A DNA stretch of 64,000 bases from Jejuia sp043557195 (GTDB lineage: Bacteria; Bacteroidota; Bacteroidia; Flavobacteriales; Flavobacteriaceae). Below the pieces are notes generated by a model, which saw only the letters and a program-made list of their open reading frames with translations, made no database searches and was not told where the DNA came from. This document shows, piece after piece, positions 58,123 to 64,000 of the stretch. The translations under genes and the position numbers were made by a program. Location: assembly GCA_043557195.1 (NCBI GenBank), contig CP121314.1, positions 3,844,001 through 3,908,000 of the forward strand, written 5' to 3'. Positions within the stretch are counted from its first letter, which is position 1; the number at the start of each line of letters is the position of its first letter.

Positions 58123-60309
58123 TTATTTCAAGGTGATAGTTATTTCTTCTGCAAATGCAGCACCCAGTTTCTTACTTAAATCTCCAGGCGAAGCATTGCC
58201 AACAACAACGTTGTATTTGCCTTTTCGCCAAACTTTTTTGCCCTCGGTGTTAATCACCATCAAGTCGTTAGGATTAATCTGAAAATTAAGCGTCTTTTTT
58301 TCGCCTAGCTTTAATGAAATTCTCTGGAAAGCTTTTAAACTTTTTAAAGGAATACCATCTGTTGGATTTATGGGATTAACATACAATTGCACCACTTCAT
58401 CAATATCAAAATTGCCAACATTTGAGACTTCAACGGACACATTTAAGGATTGTTTTTTATTAAGCGTGACATCTTCAACTGAGATATTACCAATTTCAGT
58501 TTTTGAATAGGTCAAACCAAAACCAAAAGGAAACATCGGTTCCTGTGTCATATATTTATAGGTGCGCCCTTTCATGCAATAATCTTCGTAAGGCGGTAAT
58601 TGCTCAACATTTTTTGGAAAGGTAATCGGTAAATGCCCAGTAGGGGAAACGTTGCCAAAAAGTACATCTGCCACTGCGGTGCCACCTTGCTCACCTGGAT
58701 ACCAAATCTGCAAAATGGCATCACAGCCTTCTTCAATACCTTCTAAAGAAATAGGGCTTCCACTGGCAACAACAAGCACCAAAGGTCCTTTTTTCTTTTC
58801 AATCATTTGTTTAACATAGTTCACTTGGTTTTCGGGTAATTTTAAATCCACTTTATCACCAATATCCGCGGAAGCGATGGCATCAACTTCTTCACCTTCT
58901 CTGTCGGCGGTTAAACCAACTACACAAATCGTAACATCGGATTCGCCTGCCACAAAAGGCGCCCAGTTTTTTGGATTGATATTCTTATGAAATGGGAGTG
59001 CGCCACTTCTATAATTTAAGGACGAACCCAAAGAAATGGTTTCAGTAATACCTTCTAAGATGGTAACCATATTCGAACTTACACCGTAATAACTGCCCAT
59101 CAACATATCTGCAGAATTAGCGAAAGGCCCTGTAAGATAAGGTACTTTGATATCCTTTGAAAGTGGAAGTGTATTGTTTTTGTTTTTAAGTAACACTATG
59201 GATTTTCTCGCAGATTCGAGTGCTAAATCCACATGTTCCTCACAGTGAATTTTGTCCCTGCTCATATTGAAATATGGGTGATCCACATTTTCATCAAACA
59301 TCCCTAAACGAAATCTGGTTTTAAATAATTGCTTAGTTCTTTCGTGCAATAATTCTTCAGTAATAAGACCTTTGTCCAACGCCTTTTTTAGGTTTTTATA
59401 AGTGGCACCACAATTAAGATTGGTGCCTGCTTTTAGGGCAACGGCGGAGGCCTCCTCTCCAGTCCCTACATATTTTTGCTTCCAAGCAATACCTCCGATG
59501 GCTCCACAGTCAGAAGTAATATATCCATCAAAATTCCATTGTTTCCTTAAAATATCATCCAATAAAAATTCACTAGCACAAGATGGAATACCGTAAACTG
59601 CATTGTAGGCACCCATAACCCCTTCAACTTTGGCTTCTTTCACCAAGGCTTCAAAAGCTGGCATATAGGTTTCATAAAAATCTTGTTTGTTAGGTTCTGC
59701 ATTAAAGGTATGACGTACTTCTTCGGGGCCTGAATGTACAGCAAAGTGTTTGGCGCAGGCTGCGGTTTTAAGATAATTAGGGTCATCTCCCTGAAGCCCT
59801 CGTACAAAGGCAACGCCTATTTTAGACATTAATAACGGGTCTTCGCCATAGGTTTCCTGTCCGCGTCCCCAGCGTGGGTCCCTAAAAATATTCACGTTTG
59901 GGGTCCAAAATGTTAATCCTGCGTATTTGCTATGATTGCCCATTTCTTGCGAGACAATATATTTTGCTCTGGCTTCTGTTGAAATAGCTGACGCTACACG
60001 TTCTGCCAAATCGGGGTCAAAAGTTGCTCCAATAGCAATACCTTGGGGAAATATAGTAGCCTTTCCGTTTCTGGCTACACCATGTAATGCCTCGTTCCAC
60101 CAGTTATAATCTGGAATTTTCAATCTCGGAATTGCAGCAGCATCGTTAGTTAGCTGACTGATTTTTTCCTCTGTAGTCATTTGGGAAACCAAAATTTCTA
60201 CACGTTTTTCGAGAGTTAAATTGTTGTCAAGAAATGAAAAATCTACATCTTGAGCATTTAGATGTATAATAAAAACAAGTATGAAAATGGAAGAGAAAAT
60301 TGATTTCAT
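58123..60309 (-). CDS. GH3 family glycoside hydrolase, beta-xylosidase-like subclass
   Basis: The 728-residue secreted enzyme has a signal peptide ending near residue 20. The barrel contains YNWWNEALHGVARNGKATIFPQGIAIGATFD and NIFRDPRWGRGQETYGEDP near residues 139-157, and the nucleophile Asp in YITSDCGAIGGI. This SDC form and the WWNEALHGVAR stretch are typical of plant-like beta-xylosidases of GH3. A C-terminal FN3-like domain ends the chain. It is the first gene of the cassette, with a plausible promoter upstream. Confidence 0.93.
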   Translation of the reverse strand: MKSIFSSIFILVFIIHLNAQDVDFSFLDNNLTLEKRVEILVSQMTTEEKISQLTNDAAAIPRLKIPDYNWWNEALHGVARNGKATIFPQGIAIGATFDPDLAERVASAISTEARAKYIVSQEMGNHSKYAGLTFWTPNVNIFRDPRWGRGQETYGEDPLLMSKIGVAFVRGLQGDDPNYLKTAACAKHFAVHSGPEEVRHTFNAEPNKQDFYETYMPAFEALVKEAKVEGVMGAYNAVYGIPSCASEFLLDDILRKQWNFDGYITSDCGAIGGIAWKQKYVGTGEEASAVALKAGTNLNCGATYKNLKKALDKGLITEELLHERTKQLFKTRFRLGMFDENVDHPYFNMSRDKIHCEEHVDLALESARKSIVLLKNKNNTLPLSKDIKVPYLTGPFANSADMLMGSYYGVSSNMVTILEGITETISLGSSLNYRSGALPFHKNINPKNWAPFVAGESDVTICVVGLTADREGEEVDAIASADIGDKVDLKLPENQVNYVKQMIEKKKGPLVLVVASGSPISLEGIEEGCDAILQIWYPGEQGGTAVADVLFGNVSPTGHLPITFPKNVEQLPPYEDYCMKGRTYKYMTQEPMFPFGFGLTYSKTEIGNISVEDVTLNKKQSLNVSVEVSNVGNFDIDEVVQLYVNPINPTDGIPLKSLKAFQRISLKLGEKKTLNFQINPNDLMVINTEGKKVWRKGKYNVVVGNASPGDLSKKLGAAFAEEITITLK

Positions 60310-60382
60310 TAAAGCTTAGTTTAGTTTTTTGGCTATTCAAGTGTGTGTCTAATTACACAAAAAAACACATCAATTTAAAATA

Positions 60383-60412
60383 TAAAATTACTAGTGTTAT
60401 TTGAGCAACAAA
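60383..60412 (-). promoter_or_regulatory. Promoter of the glycan-degradation cassette
   Basis: On the minus strand a -33 TTTG (60409-60412) and a -7 box TAATTTTA (60383-60390, one mismatch to TAnnTTTG) are 18 bp apart. They precede the GH3 start at 60309 by 73 bp. All nine cassette genes run from here in one direction, so this may be the main promoter. Confidence 0.4.
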
Positions 60413-60514
60413 GGTTGTTATGGGTTATTCTGTGAAACAAATGTTCAAGCTCTAAATTTGGATGCTTATTTTAAGTATATTTATTGATGAATTTTTAACT
60501 TTTCAAAATTTAAA

Positions 60515-61333
60515 ATGAAGAAAATTAGTTTGCTTTTTGGTGTTCTTTTAAGTTTTTATTCTTGTAAAACGGAAGACAAGAAACTTGAAAAATCAAATTC
60601 TGAATTAAATATGGAAGCTGCTGAAACCAAGGAACCTAAGCCTGATGGGTTTTACCACTATTCCATATGGTATGCTTTTGTTAATCGTGTTTTTGAAGGC
60701 GATATTACAGCCGAAACACTAAAAACGAAGGGAGATATAGGTTTGGGATCATACAATGCTTTAGATGGCGAATTGATAATGCTAGATGGTGTGTTGTATC
60801 AAGCTACGCAAGATGGTAATGTGCAAACACCTCCTGATGATATTAAGATTGCTTATGCTAATACAACGTTTTTTGATATGGAGGATAGTTTTGAGTTATC
60901 AAATATTTCTAATTATAAAACCTTAAGAGATAGCATAAATGCCCGCATACCGACAAAAAATATTTTTTATGCTTTTAAAATTCATGGTGATTTTAAGAAG
61001 ATGAAATGTGGTGGATTACATAAGCAGGAACCACCATATGAAACAGGTTTAGATGTTTTAATTCCTAATAGACCAGTCTTTGAACGTGAGAACTTTTCAG
61101 GAACCATGGTTGGATTCTTTTGTCCTGAATATATTGGGAATATCAATGTCGCAGCATATCATTTGCATTTTGTGTCTGATGATAAACAATTTGCAGGACA
61201 TGTCATGGAGTTTGAAGCCACAGACTTAACTGTTGAAGTAGATTACATATATGAGTATACTTTTGCGTTACCACAAACAGAAGCGTATTTAAAAGGAAAT
61301 TTTGAAAAGGAATTTCAGTACAAGAAGAAATAA
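60515..61333 (+). CDS. Acetolactate decarboxylase with lipoprotein signal
   Basis: The 272-residue protein resembles AlsD/BudA, which converts 2-acetolactate to acetoin. The zinc-binding histidines are in NVAAYHLHFVSDDKQFAGHV near residues 224-243, and LDGVLYQATQDGNVQTPPDDIKIAYAN-type features lie near 91-117. It begins with MKKISLLFGVLLSFYSCKTE, a signal with a lipobox Cys17, which is unexpected for an enzyme whose substrate is cytoplasmic. It is divergent from the GH3 gene and has no operon partner. Confidence 0.85.
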   Translation: MKKISLLFGVLLSFYSCKTEDKKLEKSNSELNMEAAETKEPKPDGFYHYSIWYAFVNRVFEGDITAETLKTKGDIGLGSYNALDGELIMLDGVLYQATQDGNVQTPPDDIKIAYANTTFFDMEDSFELSNISNYKTLRDSINARIPTKNIFYAFKIHGDFKKMKCGGLHKQEPPYETGLDVLIPNRPVFERENFSGTMVGFFCPEYIGNINVAAYHLHFVSDDKQFAGHVMEFEATDLTVEVDYIYEYTFALPQTEAYLKGNFEKEFQYKKK

Positions 61334-62512
61334 CTACTTATAGGCCACAATAAGAATTTTTTGATTTTCACAATTAGTTGTGAAAAACAAATAGGTATTT
61401 CCACCATCTTTGATGTTGAGTTTTTTGCGCAATTGCGCTACACTTTCAGGAAAGTTACGAGTGGTTATGTTTGCCTTTTTAATTCCTAATCGTTTTACCT
61501 CTTTTTTATTGTAAAGTAAAACCTGTTGCGTTCTAAAGGTTCTTCCTGGGAATTCAATAAGCGTTTCGCTTGTATATAAATGTGAGTGCTGGTGTAGTTT
61601 ATAAACGTCTAGTTGCTCTGAAACTTCATGAAATCCACCAGACTTTAAAATAGCAGTATTCGGCTCGTAAAAGTAGGTGAGTGGTTTGCTGTAAGCTGTT
61701 TTTGTTAAATGTTTTTCTTCCAGTTTAAAACCAAATCTTTCAATAGCGTCTCTTTTCATATTGACAGTTTCAATTGAAATGACGCCATTAAATCCCTTTT
61801 CTAATATCCAGAGCAATTCTTTTACTTCATTATTTATGGCAACAACATGAATAGTTTTTACATATTTCAATTCATTTTTACCAGCCGAAATATCTAATAA
61901 AGGCGATGTTTTAATCATCACATTCTTGCTGTGGCGGAATAATAATTCTAAATTTTCAGGAACATCAGGCAAGCAGTCTCTTAAAAAGAACACTTTTCCT
62001 TTGGAATCATGTCGTCTAGATGGATCTATATAAATCCAATCGTACTGAACATCATCATTCTGCTGTAAATAACCTAAACCATCAGTATTATGAGTTTCAA
62101 TAGTATCAACTTTTAACTGTTGATAATTATGTTTTACAATTGCTGATAGTTCTGGATTAATTTCGCAATGTACAACCTTTTCAAACTGCTTATAGAAGTA
62201 AAAAGAATCAACTCCAAAACCTCCAGTAATGTCAATAAGGGTATTTCCGCTAATTAATTCAGATTTGTATTTTGCAGAGACTTCAGAAGAGGTTTGCTCA
62301 ATATTAAGCTTGTTGGGATAATAAATATTTTCAGTTTTAAACCATGTAGAAAGCTTAGTTTTACACCGTTTTTTGGCTTCAATCTGTTCAACAATTTCAG
62401 AAGTTTTTACATTTGAAAAGTTGATACCTTTCAGAAGTAAAGCATTTGTGTCAGAATTAATATTTGAATTTATAAAATCCTGTATTTCAGTATTTAAAAT
62501 ATGTTTATTCAA
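61334..62512 (-). CDS. Class I SAM-dependent methyltransferase with THUMP-like domain
   Basis: The 392-residue methyltransferase has motif I LIDITGGFGVDSFYFY near residues 92-107, CEINPELSAIVKHNY and the catalytic-region DWIYIDPSRRHDSKGKVF near 158-175, with a C-terminal THUMP-like domain (PGRTFRTQQVLLYNKKEVKRLGIKKANITTRNFPESVAQLRKKLNIKDGG region). It probably acts on RNA; the target is unknown. It converges on the acetolactate decarboxylase gene with 0 bp between the stops, and lies 7 bp after the AI-2E transporter gene. Confidence 0.85.
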   Translation of the reverse strand: MNKHILNTEIQDFINSNINSDTNALLLKGINFSNVKTSEIVEQIEAKKRCKTKLSTWFKTENIYYPNKLNIEQTSSEVSAKYKSELISGNTLIDITGGFGVDSFYFYKQFEKVVHCEINPELSAIVKHNYQQLKVDTIETHNTDGLGYLQQNDDVQYDWIYIDPSRRHDSKGKVFFLRDCLPDVPENLELLFRHSKNVMIKTSPLLDISAGKNELKYVKTIHVVAINNEVKELLWILEKGFNGVISIETVNMKRDAIERFGFKLEEKHLTKTAYSKPLTYFYEPNTAILKSGGFHEVSEQLDVYKLHQHSHLYTSETLIEFPGRTFRTQQVLLYNKKEVKRLGIKKANITTRNFPESVAQLRKKLNIKDGGNTYLFFTTNCENQKILIVAYK

Positions 62513-62519
62513 ATAAATG

Positions 62520-63608
62520 CTATAAGTCTTTGGTGAGCTTTTTTACAATCTTATTTTCAGATAAAAAGGCTTTTAGAATTACTTTAATAGCTGTATATGC
62601 CGGTACTGCAATTATTAAACCGATAACGCCGAAAAGAATGCCGGTGATGAGAATAACTAAGAAGATTTCTAACGGATGAGATTTTACACTTTTAGAGAAA
62701 ATAATCGGCTGACTTCCAAAATTGTCAACCAGTTGACCTATTACAAAAACCAATAATACCCAAAATGTTTTGGGTAAAATTACATCACTAAAACTTTCGC
62801 CTAAATTACTCGTCATAGTAAGTGTTAGCATTAACACCGCACCAATTACTGGTCCTACGTAAGGGATTAAGTTTAGTAATGCACATAAAAATGCAATGAC
62901 TACTGCATTTTCAACACCAATAATTAGTAATCCAATCATGTAAATGATAAATAGTATTAATATTTGAAAAATGAGTCCTACGAAATAGCGCGATAATAAA
63001 TCTTTTATTTTAGTAGAAGAAGTTTTCCAACGGGATTCTTTTCCTTCAGGAATAAACGTTAAGATGCCATTTTCAAATAATCTGCTGTCCTTCAAAAAGA
63101 AAAATGAAATGAATAACACAGAAAACAAACCAATACTGAAACTTCCTAAGCCACTTAAAACAGAGTTTAAAAAGTTTGGAATAAGTGCAAAATCTATTTT
63201 AGAAAGTAGGTTTGAATCTTTTAGAGATTGTTCAACATCAATCTGATGTAAATCAAAGTAGGTAACAATTTCAGTATATAAGTTTTCAATGTTCTCTTGT
63301 AGTTCTTCAATATTTAAAAGAGACAAATTCTGGCCTTGTTCTATAATTAACGGAATAAAAAGTCCCACTAATCCACTGAAAACCCCAAGTAAAACAACCA
63401 TTGTAACTACAACAGCTATGGTGTTTTTAAATTTTAGTTTGCGCTCAAGAAATAAAACTATGGGTCTTCCAATAAGCGATATCACGGCAGCTATGGAGAT
63501 ATAGCCAATTACTGATCTAATTTCATAAAGAAAGTAGAGTAGCAGCGCAATGCCACATATTATAGCAATAGCTCTTAAAATACCGTTAGCAATGGTGTTT
63601 GAATTCAT
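62520..63608 (-). CDS. AI-2E family transporter
   Basis: The 362-residue integral membrane protein has about eight helices and the family layout: SYIGYISIAAVISLIGRPIVLFLE-like start (residues 30-54), a soluble helical insertion (residues 95-145) and ALLNLIPYVGPVIGAVLMLTL near 243-263. Family members have been linked to autoinducer-2 export or to sodium/proton exchange, so the name does not fix the substrate. It precedes the methyltransferase gene. Confidence 0.9.
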   Translation of the reverse strand: MNSNTIANGILRAIAIICGIALLLYFLYEIRSVIGYISIAAVISLIGRPIVLFLERKLKFKNTIAVVVTMVVLLGVFSGLVGLFIPLIIEQGQNLSLLNIEELQENIENLYTEIVTYFDLHQIDVEQSLKDSNLLSKIDFALIPNFLNSVLSGLGSFSIGLFSVLFISFFFLKDSRLFENGILTFIPEGKESRWKTSSTKIKDLLSRYFVGLIFQILILFIIYMIGLLIIGVENAVVIAFLCALLNLIPYVGPVIGAVLMLTLTMTSNLGESFSDVILPKTFWVLLVFVIGQLVDNFGSQPIIFSKSVKSHPLEIFLVILITGILFGVIGLIIAVPAYTAIKVILKAFLSENKIVKKLTKDL

Positions 63609-63627
63609 GAAGTAAATATATGAAGAT

Positions 63628-64000
63628 TTACAACAATTGTTTAGTGATTTCGTAAAGTGCGATATTAGTGGCTTGTACTACATTCATACTGCTATTTTGT
63701 CCAAACATATCAATATGAATGCTTTGGTCGGATAGATTCAGTATATCTTCTGAAACTCCGAAATTTTCATCGCCAACAATTAAAGCGATTGGTTTTTCTT
63801 TTGAAAAACTATGGTTATGAATAGGTATACTGTTTGAGGTGATTTCTAATGAAATAATTTGATAGCCATCATGTTTTAGAGTCTTTGCAATTTCATATGC
63901 CGATGTCTCAATTTGAAAACTGACTACTTTTTCGGTAGCTCTAGAGGTTTTTGTCATTTTTCTACCTAACGGAATATGTTCTCCACATAGGATAAGTTTT
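63628..64000 (-). CDS. TrmH/SpoU family RNA methyltransferase (5' end beyond window)
   Basis: The C-terminal 124 residues of a SpoU-class (SPOUT knot) 2'-O-methyltransferase are visible. Motif II is IALIVGDENFGVS and motif III is NSSMNVVQATNIALYEI. The frame is open to the right edge: upstream of the ATG at 63957 it continues with KLILCGEHIPLGRK, typical of the family, so that ATG is not the start. It is probably cytoplasmic, acting on tRNA or rRNA. Only part of the gene is present. Confidence 0.88.
   Translation of the reverse strand, partial: KLILCGEHIPLGRKMTKTSRATEKVVSFQIETSAYEIAKTLKHDGYQIISLEITSNSIPIHNHSFSKEKPIALIVGDENFGVSEDILNLSDQSIHIDMFGQNSSMNVVQATNIALYEITKQLL

Noticed and set aside
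1..64000. Prophage, transposase, CRISPR array, rRNA operon or restriction system
   Set aside because: No integrase, transposase, Cas, capsid or restriction gene and no regularly spaced repeat was seen in reading the window.

Overview
The window is AT-rich chromosomal DNA from a member of the Flavobacteriia, most likely a marine Flavobacteriaceae species; the species cannot be named from sequence alone. The signs are: promoters with the Bacteroidetes -7 element TAnnTTTG, very little Shine-Dalgarno sequence, a type IX secretion C-terminal sorting domain, and lineage-typical families (Lacal_2735, TIGR03643, DUF4294, DUF2911, the UbiA/Maf/KdsC/DUF2520 cluster). No phage, insertion sequence, CRISPR array or rRNA was seen. 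Both ends cut a gene: a DUF1800 protein on the left and a TrmH-type RNA methyltransferase on the right.

Layout. 1-9.7 kb is housekeeping and metabolism: L-serine dehydratase, DnaK, RlmI, a divergent PepSY-like/nitronate monooxygenase pair with matching palindromic operators, and formate-THF ligase. The start of dnaK directly abuts a truncated lipoprotein gene. 10.5-24.8 kb is a minus-strand block devoted to light, DNA photorepair and oxidative stress. It holds four photolyase/cryptochrome proteins of four subclasses, a hidden DUF2256 gene, GTP cyclohydrolase I, glutathione peroxidase, TspO, SDRs, a flavin reductase, an ABC1 kinase and a TetR-like regulator. It reads as two tandem operons, and the promoters of both carry the same motif, TGTTTAAC-N14-GTTAAACA, at the same distance from the -7 box. 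This block is the most interesting system in the window. 25.0-26.5 kb is an arsenite-resistance pair (arsR, acr3) with a clear ArsR operator.

26.7-34.5 kb holds a DUF2911 protein, an XRE regulator with a small membrane protein, and a sugar-type cassette (PIG-L deacetylase, a 34-residue membrane peptide, a sodium:solute symporter, a Gfo/Idh/MocA oxidoreductase). 34.9-40.4 kb is a seven-gene minus-strand operon (DUF2520, KdsC-like, UbiA prenyltransferase, Maf, a lipoprotein, MscS, CorA). 40.5-44.1 kb holds a truncated haemoglobin, an acetyltransferase, TrhA, DUF4294 and an M42 peptidase. A tRNA-Arg(UCU) at 44.2 kb has a mismatched acceptor stem and is followed by a decayed ORF.

44.6-60.3 kb is a nine-gene polysaccharide-degradation cassette on the minus strand: two GH3, two GH16, two sulfatases, a PhoD-like phosphatase, a T9SS-secreted beta-helix protein and an FN3 lipoprotein. 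Both of its borders lie in the window and there is no SusC/SusD pair. It probably attacks a sulfated algal glycan. The right end has an acetolactate decarboxylase with a lipoprotein signal, a THUMP-like methyltransferase, an AI-2E transporter and the TrmH fragment. Five intergenic copies of a roughly 85-bp REP-like repeat are scattered between 10.3 and 43.0 kb.
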